Source: Bog-159 sp035602155
GTDB lineage: Bacteria > Acidobacteriota > Terriglobia > Bryobacterales > Bryobacteraceae
Direction: 5' to 3'
Length of the DNA stretch: 64,000 bases
NCBI GenBank assembly: GCA_035602155.1
Contig: DATNMW010000173.1
Coordinates: forward strand, 41,637-105,636
Made by a program: the position numbers and the translations under genes. Under the pieces are notes generated by a model, which was not told the DNA's origin, made no database searches, and saw only the letters and a program-made list of their open reading frames with translations. Positions 16,416 through 24,568 of this stretch are shown here, piece after piece (positions within the stretch are counted from its first letter, which is position 1; the number at the start of each line of letters is the position of its first letter).

Positions 16416-17211
16416 GCTCGTGATTTCCAATCAACGAGGCGGCGTGGCCAAGACCACCACCGCTACCACCCTGGCGCGTCTGTGGGCAGATTTGGGCCGT
16501 AAGGTGCTGCTGATCGATACCGATCCGCAGGGATCTGTGGGGATGTCCCTGGGCCTGAAGGCCGATAAGTTCCTCCATCATTTTGTGGTCTACAATCACT
16601 TATTCGAAAGCTGCCTGGTACACGCCACACCCAACATCGACGTGCTTTGCAGCAGCCGCGAGACCATCCAGGCCGAGGCCTCCCTGATGGGCGTACCCGC
16701 GCGGGAGATGTCTTTTTCCCTGCTTTTCTCCAAGGTGGACGAACCCTACGACATCGTGCTCATCGACGTAGCCCCGTCGATCACACTCATGCAGACCTGC
16801 GCCATGGTTTACGCGCAACGGGTCCTGATTCCGGTCAGTATGGACACCCTCAGCCTGCAGGGTGCCGGCGCCTGCCTGGAGACGGCGCGTATGATGAACG
16901 AGCTCTTCCGCGTGAATGTGCGGCCAGCCGGGCTGTTGCCCGTCATGGTGGACCGGCGGTTTCAGCATACCGCGGTGATGATGAAGTCCCTGGAAGATCT
17001 CTCGGCCAAATTCAGGATTCCCCTGCTCCCGGCCATCCGGACAGACGTCACGGTCGCCAAGTGCGGCCGCGCACGCCAGTTCTTGGTGGACTACGATCCC
17101 AAGTGTAAAGCTATGGAAGACTATGAGATAGCGGGAATCCAGCTATTGGAGCTGCTCGATGAGCGAGCCGACCAAAGAGAATCCGAAAACGCCCAAACGG
17201 TCCAAGCGTAG
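16408..17211 (+). CDS. parA: ParA-family partition ATPase
   Basis: A 267-residue ATPase of the MinD/ParA type, starting with GTG at 16408. The deviant Walker A motif reads NQRGGVAKTTTAT (residues 8-20). The signature lysine of the ParA group is Arg10 here, while the main P-loop Lys15 is kept. The A' strand LLIDTDPQGS is at 34-43 and Walker B DIVLIDVAPS at 115-124. Such proteins form nucleoid-bound gradients that move plasmids, chromosomal origins or other cargo. There is no recognisable ParB; the next gene overlaps its end by 53 bp and encodes a DNA-binding protein that may take that place. Confidence 0.88.
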   Translation: MIRLVISNQRGGVAKTTTATTLARLWADLGRKVLLIDTDPQGSVGMSLGLKADKFLHHFVVYNHLFESCLVHATPNIDVLCSSRETIQAEASLMGVPAREMSFSLLFSKVDEPYDIVLIDVAPSITLMQTCAMVYAQRVLIPVSMDTLSLQGAGACLETARMMNELFRVNVRPAGLLPVMVDRRFQHTAVMMKSLEDLSAKFRIPLLPAIRTDVTVAKCGRARQFLVDYDPKCKAMEDYEIAGIQLLELLDERADQRESENAQTVQA

Positions 17212-18091
17212 ACCCGCCATGGAGCCGCTCGGCTGGGACGAGATCGTCAGCCAGCCGGGCATGGGTGGCTACCTATCCTTTTTGAACGGGCCGGTTCCCC
17301 TCCCCCACCTCCAAGGTTCGGCTACTGGCTTTGTACCGGACCCTGGGGTTGCTTCAGACCCTCGGATTATGACAGACCCGGCAGTTATTTCGAGCCCTGC
17401 TCTGCATTCGGTCCCTGGGCCCTTTTTGAGCCCAGCAGCCCCGCAGATGGCGGACACGCCTAATATCGCCGCACTCCCTGGTGCTGCTCCAGCCCCTGTG
17501 GTTGATTTAAGCCCACAGATTGATATGAAATCAGAGGACCCCGTAACGGCCCCTGTCACCACTTCAAGCCCTGGGGTTGTTTCGGCTCCTGCATCCGAGC
17601 CAATCCGTGACGTCCGGCGCTCGACAATTTCCTCAACCCCTGAGGTCGTTTCGATCCCTGCGGCTCCTCCGCTGCGCCTCCGTATCCGCAGATGCGCGGC
17701 AACTCACGATGGACATTCACTCGGCGAAGAGGTTCTCTATCAAGCCCTCTGGAAGGCGGCCCAGGCGGACTCCGCCGAAGCCCGCACCATCGTAATTGGC
17801 TGGCGCGGTATGTCGCAACTCTGCCGGATGACCCCTAAGAACTGTAAAATCAACACGCAACGCCTGATCCGCAAGTTGGCACTGGAAATTCTATCGCCTT
17901 ACAATACGCCCGAGTCCATCGGCACCACCTACCGTGTTTACTCTGACGAAGCCATTTTACAGCGGCGACGCAATGCCGGCTTGGAATGGGTAGTGCGGAG
18001 TAGGGGAGTGGAGTTCGTCGATCCAGCCACTGGAATTAGCATTCTGCCCATCTGTGCGCATACGTATCAAAGCGACCCTTCGTTGATATAA
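17159..18091 (+). CDS. winged-helix protein with repetitive proline-rich linker, partner of ParA
   Basis: A 310-residue protein whose start overlaps parA by 53 bp. A short N-terminal segment (KRRPAMEPLGWDEIVSQPGMGGYLSFLNG) is followed by a low-complexity linker at about residues 50-165 with recurring units of the form P-G/A/E-V-x-S-x-P. The C-terminal domain (about 170-290) looks like a winged helix, with GEEVLYQALWKAA and IGWRGMSQLCRMTPKNCKINTQRLIRKLALE, and ends with TTYRVYSDEAILQRRRNAG. This kind of domain occurs in plasmid replication or partition proteins. It is likely the DNA-binding partner (ParB-like role) or a Rep-like protein. I cannot name the family. Confidence 0.7.
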   Translation: MSEPTKENPKTPKRSKRRPAMEPLGWDEIVSQPGMGGYLSFLNGPVPLPHLQGSATGFVPDPGVASDPRIMTDPAVISSPALHSVPGPFLSPAAPQMADTPNIAALPGAAPAPVVDLSPQIDMKSEDPVTAPVTTSSPGVVSAPASEPIRDVRRSTISSTPEVVSIPAAPPLRLRIRRCAATHDGHSLGEEVLYQALWKAAQADSAEARTIVIGWRGMSQLCRMTPKNCKINTQRLIRKLALEILSPYNTPESIGTTYRVYSDEAILQRRRNAGLEWVVRSRGVEFVDPATGISILPICAHTYQSDPSLI

Positions 18092-18178
18092 TTCGAAAAA
18101 TATTTGGGATTACCGCCCAGAACCGCCACTAATGTTTCCTAAGAGACTTTCAGGGCAGGGCATTGACCTGCTCCGGCT

Positions 18179-19201
18179 ATGCACATTTGCATTGTAGGCG
18201 GCATCTTCGACAAATCGGCGGACTACCGGGATCAGCACTCCATCTCGCCTGAGACAGTCCTGGCGGACGGGTTGCTCCAGCGCGGTTGGCGGATCACGCT
18301 TTCCGGGCATTCCGCGCCTTTGCCGGCAGGCAACTTCGATCTCGTGCATGTGCATCACTTCGGCAGGGGCGCCTTGCGGCTGGCGGCGGCGGCTGGACGG
18401 CCACCCTTCGTCCTCACCACCCACGATCCATTTGCTATGAACGGGCTGCATGTGGGCTGGAAGCGGAGGCTGACGGACAGCTTCGTCCTGCACAAGGCTG
18501 ACGCCATCGTCGCACTCTCCAACGCCGAGCGCGACTTTCTCGCGCGCCGCCGGGGCCTCCCACCGGAGCGCATCGCGGTGATTCCCAATGGCATCGGTAC
18601 GGCTATCTTCGACTGCATCGCCGAACCGGCTGCGTCCGCCACCGACGCCCTGCTCTTCGTTGGCCAACTCCAGGACTTCAAAGGCCTCGACTATTTGTTG
18701 CACGCTTTGCCCGCCGTCCGCGCCGCCTACCCGCAGGTCAAACTACGGGTGGTCTACCAGACGGGCACGTTGCTTGACCGGTACCGGAAACACGCGGCGC
18801 AACTCGGACTGAGCGGATGCCTGGAGTTCGCCGGGTCGAGGACAGCCGCAGCCCTGGCCCAACTTTATGCCACCGCCGCAGTCGTCGTCTCGCCGAGTTT
18901 GGGCGAATGCCTGTCAACGGTGGTGCTCGAAGCCATGTGCTGCGGCGCGGCCGTAGTCGCCACCGACGTAGGCGGCATACGCGAACAACTGGATGAAGAC
19001 ACGGGCATAATCGTCCCCCCGCGCGATAGCGCAGCGCTCGCGCGAGCCGTTTGCACGTTGCTGGCCGACTCCGGCCGGCGCCGCCGGCTGGGCCAAGCGG
19101 CCCGGCGAAAAGCGCATGCCCAATTCAGTGTGCGCCAGATGATCGATCGTCACGTCCGGCTTTACGAAGAAATCCTGGAGACCGATGAGCGCGCTGCTTA
19201 G
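18179..19201 (+). CDS. glycosyltransferase, family 4
   Basis: A 340-residue GT-B enzyme and the first gene of a long coupled operon (18179-25860). The N-terminal domain has the donor-independent HVHHFGRGALRLA and VLTTHDPF strands. The C-terminal domain has LLFVGQLQDFKGLDYLLHAL and the E-x7-E motif in SLGECLSTVVLEAMCCG. It should add one sugar to a growing lipid-linked repeat unit in the cytoplasm. Its end overlaps the following methyltransferase by 17 bp. No promoter could be assigned in the 87-bp gap upstream. Confidence 0.88.
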   Translation: MHICIVGGIFDKSADYRDQHSISPETVLADGLLQRGWRITLSGHSAPLPAGNFDLVHVHHFGRGALRLAAAAGRPPFVLTTHDPFAMNGLHVGWKRRLTDSFVLHKADAIVALSNAERDFLARRRGLPPERIAVIPNGIGTAIFDCIAEPAASATDALLFVGQLQDFKGLDYLLHALPAVRAAYPQVKLRVVYQTGTLLDRYRKHAAQLGLSGCLEFAGSRTAAALAQLYATAAVVVSPSLGECLSTVVLEAMCCGAAVVATDVGGIREQLDEDTGIIVPPRDSAALARAVCTLLADSGRRRRLGQAARRKAHAQFSVRQMIDRHVRLYEEILETDERAA

Positions 19202-19994
19202 TTGTACGGACGCCGACCTGCTGGGCCTGGCGCAAACCATCTACGACATTCCGTCGCTGGCAGCCTGGCGGGCGGCCGAATTGAAGGCCTTGCGGCACTG
19301 CACGTTCGCTCCACCGGTACTGGAGATCGGTTGCGGGAACGGACGCTTTGCGTCGCTGCTATTGCAGCGGGTGGAATGGGGCATAGACCTCAACCCGCGT
19401 GAGATAGCGCTGTGCGCCGGGCGCAACGGACTCTACGGCCGCCTCTCGTGCATGGATGCCCGCAGGCTCAAGTTTGCAGATGGGGTTTTCGCCACGGTCT
19501 TCGCCAACTGCGTTATGGAACATATCCCGGATTTGGCCCGCGTCTTGGCGGAGTGCCGGCGCGTCCTGCGGCCGGGAGGCGTGTTGATTGCGACTGTTCC
19601 TCTGATTGAGATGAACCGGCACCTGCTGCTGAGCGGCGCCTGGTATGCGCGTCTCAGGGCCGAGCAATTGCAGCATCGGCACCTGCTGGCTGAGGAGGCC
19701 TGGATAGCCGCTTTATCCAAGGCCGGCTTCACTGCCATCCGGACTACGCCCTATTTATCGGCCCGCATGTGCGATCTCTGGGATCGCGTGGACGGCCCCC
19801 TCTGCATGGGAGCCGGCCCCCTCACGCTGGGCCGGGCCTACCGCCTCGGGCTGCGGCTCCTGCCAGCATCCTGGCGCTCCAAACTGAATTATGAATGGCA
19901 ACATTACTTTATAAAAGCGCTCCGGGAGAATCCGCCGCAGACCCCCTGCGCGATGCTGATCCAGGCCGCGGCGCCCTCCGGTCCCGGCGCCTGA
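19185..19994 (+). CDS. class I SAM-dependent methyltransferase
   Basis: A 269-residue protein. Motif I is VLEIGCGNGRFA (near residue 45), motif II VEWGIDLNPREIA, motif IV FATVFANCVMEHIPD and motif V RRVLRPGGVLIATVP, the methyltransferase-11 pattern. The distal part contains WDRVDGP and a C-terminal region rich in basic and aromatic residues. It probably methylates a glycan or lipid-linked intermediate, judging from its place between a glycosyltransferase and a flippase. Its 3' end overlaps the annotated start of the flippase by 100 bp. Confidence 0.85.
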   Translation: MSALLSCTDADLLGLAQTIYDIPSLAAWRAAELKALRHCTFAPPVLEIGCGNGRFASLLLQRVEWGIDLNPREIALCAGRNGLYGRLSCMDARRLKFADGVFATVFANCVMEHIPDLARVLAECRRVLRPGGVLIATVPLIEMNRHLLLSGAWYARLRAEQLQHRHLLAEEAWIAALSKAGFTAIRTTPYLSARMCDLWDRVDGPLCMGAGPLTLGRAYRLGLRLLPASWRSKLNYEWQHYFIKALRENPPQTPCAMLIQAAAPSGPGA

Positions 19995-21235
19995 CCGCCA
20001 CTGCCCGCAACATAGGACTCGTACTGGGTGGACAGGCCGGCCTTTCGGCCAGCCGCTTCGCCGCGTTGCTGCTGGTATCCCATTGGGTGGCGCCCACGCG
20101 CTTTGACGAATGCGCCATCTACGCCAGCAGCAGCCTGGTGGTGGGCAACCTTTGCGAACTGGGCATCAACATTTCCTGTCTGAAATTCGCCGCCGGCGCC
20201 ACCGGCCCCGACTGGCTGCGCACCGTTTCGCGCTTCCTGCTGCTACGCCTGGCGTTGACGGCTGGGGTGATTGCCGCCATATTCCTGCTCGCGCCGCTGG
20301 CCGGCGCCAAGCTGCTGCGGCATCCGGAGTACGAGACGGCGATCCGCCTGGCATGCGGCAGCGCGGCGGTGGCATCGATATCGTCGTTCACCCTGGTGTT
20401 GTTGCAATCGCGGCTGGAGTTCGCACGCATGGCACGGCTGAGCGCCGTCGCCGCCATCTTGCAGATTTTGCCGGTTTTGCTCGTGCTTCGCGGCGGATTC
20501 TCCGGGTTGGCCAGCCTGTTCGCCGGGGACGTGCTCAGCCGGTTGTGGATCGTCGCCGCTAACTTAAGCCTGCTGGCATCCGTACTGGCCGCGGCCCACC
20601 GGCAGGGCACCCGCCCGGCCTGGAAGCCCATCGCCGTATTTGCCAACTGGATCACGCTTTCCACAGTGATCGGTTCGCTTTACAACTATATCCCCTCCAT
20701 TGCGCTTTCGCGCTGGGCGGCCGCCTCGGCGTTAGGCGCCTACACTCTGGGCATGTCGTTAACTGGCGGATTCGCTCTCCTGATCAATACCACCAGCACC
20801 GTGCTTTTGCCGGAAGCCGTCGCTGCGACTACGCCGGAGCGCCGCCGCAACTATTTGCGAAGCTATATGCCGGGCGCCGCGCTGCTGGCCATGGCCCTGT
20901 TCGTCCCAACCTGGCTTGGTGGGCCCCTCGCCGCACATCTGTTTCCGGCTGCGATGCCAGGCGCAGTGCGCGTCTTTCAACTGCTGGCCACGGCGCACAT
21001 CGCGTTGCTGGTAGCGAATCCGGTGCAATTCCTGCTTTACGGCGCGGGGCATCCGGAGTGGTGCACGGCATCCGACGCTCTGATCACGCTACTGTTCGGC
21101 GCGATGGCCGTATGGCTCGCGCCAACTTACGGCGCGGTGGGCGTGGCCTGGGCGCTGCTAATCGCGCAAACGGGCGTCAAAGCCGGGTTGGCCACGGGGC
21201 TGGGAACAGCGGACTGGGGGCTGGGAGCCAGATGA
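19895..21235 (+). CDS. polysaccharide flippase, Wzx/MATE-like
   Basis: A 446-residue multi-spanning membrane protein with about 12 hydrophobic segments. It begins (after a polar leader) with NIGLVLGGQAGLSASRFAALLLVSHWV and includes ARMARLSAVAAILQILPVLLVLRGGF, the arrangement of polysaccharide biosynthesis flippases that move undecaprenyl-linked repeats across the inner membrane. The ATG at 19895 lies 100 bp inside the methyltransferase gene. The first 32 residues look unlike the family, so a non-ATG start near 19991, where CTGA overlaps the upstream stop, is also possible. The stop overlaps the next gene (ATGA). Confidence 0.85.
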   Translation: MATLLYKSAPGESAADPLRDADPGRGALRSRRLTATARNIGLVLGGQAGLSASRFAALLLVSHWVAPTRFDECAIYASSSLVVGNLCELGINISCLKFAAGATGPDWLRTVSRFLLLRLALTAGVIAAIFLLAPLAGAKLLRHPEYETAIRLACGSAAVASISSFTLVLLQSRLEFARMARLSAVAAILQILPVLLVLRGGFSGLASLFAGDVLSRLWIVAANLSLLASVLAAAHRQGTRPAWKPIAVFANWITLSTVIGSLYNYIPSIALSRWAAASALGAYTLGMSLTGGFALLINTTSTVLLPEAVAATTPERRRNYLRSYMPGAALLAMALFVPTWLGGPLAAHLFPAAMPGAVRVFQLLATAHIALLVANPVQFLLYGAGHPEWCTASDALITLLFGAMAVWLAPTYGAVGVAWALLIAQTGVKAGLATGLGTADWGLGAR

Positions 21236-22632
21236 GGATCGCTTTCATCGTAACGCTGGTACTGGTTGCCTGGGCGGTGCACTTCGCTAATGGATCGCCG
21301 GCCGGGGCCAATGCTTACTTGTTCTTCGCCGTCCTGTTGATTTCCTTTGGCATTTACAGCCGGGGAATGCGCCGACAGAACTACTGGCTAAGCCTGACCG
21401 GGCTGGTGGAGGCTTGGTTCATCTTCGATTATTGCTTCTACGGAACCGCGGTGTCCGTGCTGCAGCGGAGCAAGACACCTTTGCCGGCATCCATGGACGA
21501 CGCCTATTCGCGCACGTACCTGGTAGGCGCGCTGGCGTTTTTGGCATTCGCCTGCGGCGCCCACGCCGGCTTCGCCCGTTCGCGTATCAGCCGGGTTGCG
21601 CGGAGCGCTGCACATGCGGTGATCGGCGCCCTCCGGGCCCGCCGACAGGCGTTTCGCCGCGTGCGGTTGCAGCGCGCCGTGTTCCTCTTCTTTACCATCG
21701 CCGGCGTGTTGAGCATCGCCGTGCTGCTCCTCGATCCCGAGAGCCGGCAACAGCTCTTCTTCGATCATGTCGGACTTTCTCCGCGCGAGGGCATGGGCCG
21801 GTACACCTCCTTGTTCTTCATGCTGCCCACTACCGCCGTGGGGCTTTGGTATCTTTCCAAGCCAAAACGGCGGTATGCCCGAATACTGACAATGGCCGGC
21901 CTGTTCCTGATTGCCGCCCTTCACCTGGGCTGCGGCAGACGATTGATGTGGGCCGGCACCATGCTGCTGGTCTTTCACTTGTGCAAGGTGCGCGGCATCT
22001 TCACGCTGCGGGCGCGATATCTGGTGGTGGCGATACCCCTGGTCCTGCTGGTTTCGCTTTGGATGGAGGCTACCAAGAACATCGGCTGGTATTCGGCGGC
22101 AGGCGCCATCGATATCGGCGCGCTCGCCGACGGCGACAAAGTTTTCGACATGGTAGACAACTCCGTCGGCCGGTTCGATACCACGGCGGCACTGATCGTC
22201 AATCGCGAGACGCTGCCTTACTACTATGGCGAAACATTCTTAATGGCGCCCTTGCAGGTGCTGCCGGTCTCGGCTGGATTCGAGCGCTCCCGCGGGGTAC
22301 GCGAAGAACTGGGCGAGTTGATTTATGGCGCGTTCGACCAGGGCCTGGTTTCGCAGGAAGCGTCCCTGGTCGGCGAGTTGTACGCCAATTTCGGATATTT
22401 CGGCGTGCTGGGGGGATTCCTGTTCGTGGGGTTCGGCGCGGCATTTCTGGACGGGCGCTGCCATCATAGCCGCCACCCGATTATAGCGCTGGGCTACGGA
22501 TTGTGCCTGTTTCGCGCCGTGCATCAACTGGCCACCGCATCCACATCGTGGTTTCCGCTCACCTTCCTGGCATTTGCGCCATGGCTCTGCGCGATAGCCG
22601 TGGCGCAGGTGCCATGGGGGACCCGGCGATGA
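21232..22632 (+). CDS. O-antigen/exopolysaccharide polymerase-like membrane protein (Wzy-like)
   Basis: A 466-residue protein starting at the ATG at 21232, which overlaps the flippase stop; a longer frame from 21058 is only a shadow. About ten membrane helices with a large soluble loop (about residues 290-400) containing KNIGWYSAAGAIDIG and RFDTTAALIVNRETLPYYYGETFL, then SQEASLVGELYANFGYFGVLGGF. This layout, including a loop ahead of the EhyANFGYxG-like segment, is typical of repeat-unit polymerases of the O-antigen polymerase/oligosaccharide repeat family. It follows the flippase directly, consistent with a Wzx/Wzy pair acting in the periplasm. Confidence 0.8.
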   Translation: MRIAFIVTLVLVAWAVHFANGSPAGANAYLFFAVLLISFGIYSRGMRRQNYWLSLTGLVEAWFIFDYCFYGTAVSVLQRSKTPLPASMDDAYSRTYLVGALAFLAFACGAHAGFARSRISRVARSAAHAVIGALRARRQAFRRVRLQRAVFLFFTIAGVLSIAVLLLDPESRQQLFFDHVGLSPREGMGRYTSLFFMLPTTAVGLWYLSKPKRRYARILTMAGLFLIAALHLGCGRRLMWAGTMLLVFHLCKVRGIFTLRARYLVVAIPLVLLVSLWMEATKNIGWYSAAGAIDIGALADGDKVFDMVDNSVGRFDTTAALIVNRETLPYYYGETFLMAPLQVLPVSAGFERSRGVREELGELIYGAFDQGLVSQEASLVGELYANFGYFGVLGGFLFVGFGAAFLDGRCHHSRHPIIALGYGLCLFRAVHQLATASTSWFPLTFLAFAPWLCAIAVAQVPWGTRR

Positions 22633-23726
22633 TCGTCCACGTAGGGCCTTCACACCTGCCGCTGCCGGCAAGGCTCGGCGGCGCCATCGAGCGGCGCATG
22701 ATCGAGCTGGCCGAGGCACAGGCTCGCGGCGGTGAGCAGGTCATTGTATATTCCGGCGGTGCGGAGACGGGTTGGCGGAAATATCGGGGCGTCTGGATCC
22801 GTTATCTGAGCGGATCCCGGACAGACTTCGCGCTGCGGTTCGTACTCGATGTTGTAAGCCACACGCCGCGAGTGATCCACGTACACAACCGCGCGGAGAT
22901 TGCGTGGCTGGCGAAAGCCACCGGGCGCGGTCCCATTGTGTTGAGCTGCGATTATCACTTTGAGCCGTGGCGGCGATTTCCGCACTTACGCACGCTCAGC
23001 AAAGCGGTTTGGCGGCAATGTCTGCTGGCGTCCGACTGCATCGCGCCGGTTTCGGACTATTGCCGTGAGATGTTTCAGGGGTATTGGAATCTGCCCGACG
23101 GCAAGTTGACCCCGATCCCCAATGGCGTGGATTGCGCGCGCTTCCGCCCGGATTCGGCATTGCGCGCGGAGTGGCGTGCGCGCCTGGGCCTGGATGCGCG
23201 CCCGATGATTCTATATGTCGGCCGGCTGTGCGAGCAGAAGGGCACCGACCTGCTGGCCGCCGCATACCGCAGGTTGAAGCGGCCGGCCACACTTGTGTTG
23301 GCGGGTCCATGCGAGCAGTTCGGCACTACGCGGCTCAACGCGCTCGCCGCCCAGGTCCAGGAGGCCGGCGGCGTCTATCTGCCTCCGCTGGACGACGCCG
23401 ACATGCCGGGAATCTACAACGCTTGCGACATCTTCGTCATGCCCACGCGTGAACTGGAGATGTTCGGCATGGCGGCGGTGGAGGCGCAGGCTTGTGGCAA
23501 GCCGGTAGTCGCCAGCGATCATGGCGGTCTGCGGGAAACCGTTCCAGTATCCGCCGGAGTGCGTTTCCGGACCGGAGATGCCATGGACTTGGCCGCCCAC
23601 CTGGAAGCGCTCCTGGGCAACCCCGATTTGCTGAGCGCGCTGGCAACCGGAGCTCGCGAGAGTGCGGAGCGTTACGACTGGCCTGGCATCGCCCAGCACT
23701 GCAATGAGGTCTACGCCACGTTATGA
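22629..23726 (+). CDS. glycosyltransferase, family 4
   Basis: A 365-residue GT-B enzyme from the ATG at 22629 (ATGA overlap with the polymerase stop). The start of the donor fold MIVHVGPSHLPLPARLGGAIERRM is followed by VIHVHNRAEIAWLA, IPNGVDCARFRP, ILYVGRLCEQKGTDLLAAAYRRL and the E-x7-E motif ELEMFGMAAVEAQACGKPVV. It probably uses a nucleotide sugar to extend the lipid-linked repeat unit. It overlaps the following GT2 gene by 4 bp. Confidence 0.88.
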   Translation: MIVHVGPSHLPLPARLGGAIERRMIELAEAQARGGEQVIVYSGGAETGWRKYRGVWIRYLSGSRTDFALRFVLDVVSHTPRVIHVHNRAEIAWLAKATGRGPIVLSCDYHFEPWRRFPHLRTLSKAVWRQCLLASDCIAPVSDYCREMFQGYWNLPDGKLTPIPNGVDCARFRPDSALRAEWRARLGLDARPMILYVGRLCEQKGTDLLAAAYRRLKRPATLVLAGPCEQFGTTRLNALAAQVQEAGGVYLPPLDDADMPGIYNACDIFVMPTRELEMFGMAAVEAQACGKPVVASDHGGLRETVPVSAGVRFRTGDAMDLAAHLEALLGNPDLLSALATGARESAERYDWPGIAQHCNEVYATL

Positions 23727-24568
23727 GCGAACCTTTGGTGAGCATAGCCATGCCGTTTTACAACGCCGAGCGAACCATCGGCGCCTCCATCCGGTCGATT
23801 CTGCTGCAAAGTCATTCGAATTGGGAGCTGCTGCTCTGCGACGACGGTTCCACGGATGCGAGCCGCGAATTGGCGTGCGCATTCCACGATCCGCGCATCG
23901 TGGTGTTCGGCGACCGGCGGCGCCTCGAACTGGGAGCGCGCTTGAACGAATGCATCGAACGGGCCGCCGGGGATTACGTGGCGCGCATGGACGCCGACGA
24001 TATTGCTTACCCGCGGCGCCTGGAAAGCCAATTGCGCTTCCTTGCGGATCGTCCGGAAGTGGACCTGACCGGCGGCGGGGCCGTGCTCTTCACCGAAGCC
24101 GGCGCGCCTATCGGCAAACGCGCCGATCCCCACGCGCATGGCGACATTGCCCGCCGGCCGCTCTATTCGTTCAAACTGATCCATCCCACGTTTATGGGAA
24201 AAGCTTCCTGGTTCCGGCACTACCTCTATCGCGCCGACGCTATCCGGTGCGAAGACCACGATTTGCTGTTTAGGGCGTGCGCGGACAGCCGGTTTGCCAA
24301 CCTGCAGGAGATCGTGCTGGGTTACCGGCAAGGCTCCATCGACTTGCGGAAGTGCTTGCGCTCGCGCTGGATGTGGTATCGCTGCGCACGGCGCTATCTG
24401 AATAGCGCGGGGCGCCTGCGGGTGGGCACGGTCGAAGTATTGAAGGGCTGCCGCGATGTTTTAGCGGTGGCGGCGCGCGCGGATAGCGCATGGCTGCGTT
24501 CTCGCACCGCAACGCTCACAGAGGCGGAATTGCGGGAATGGCGGCAGGTATGGGATTCGGTGTCATGA
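23723..24568 (+). CDS. glycosyltransferase, family 2 (GT-A)
   Basis: A 281-residue GT2 enzyme. VSIAMPFYNAERTIGASIRSIL, the UDP-binding LLLCDDGSTDAS, the metal-binding ARMDADDIAYPRRL and a downstream catalytic region with CEDHDLLFRAC are all visible. It has no membrane segment. It transfers a single sugar to a lipid-linked acceptor. Starts and ends with 4-bp overlaps to its neighbours, so it is part of the coupled operon. Confidence 0.88.
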   Translation: MSEPLVSIAMPFYNAERTIGASIRSILLQSHSNWELLLCDDGSTDASRELACAFHDPRIVVFGDRRRLELGARLNECIERAAGDYVARMDADDIAYPRRLESQLRFLADRPEVDLTGGGAVLFTEAGAPIGKRADPHAHGDIARRPLYSFKLIHPTFMGKASWFRHYLYRADAIRCEDHDLLFRACADSRFANLQEIVLGYRQGSIDLRKCLRSRWMWYRCARRYLNSAGRLRVGTVEVLKGCRDVLAVAARADSAWLRSRTATLTEAELREWRQVWDSVS

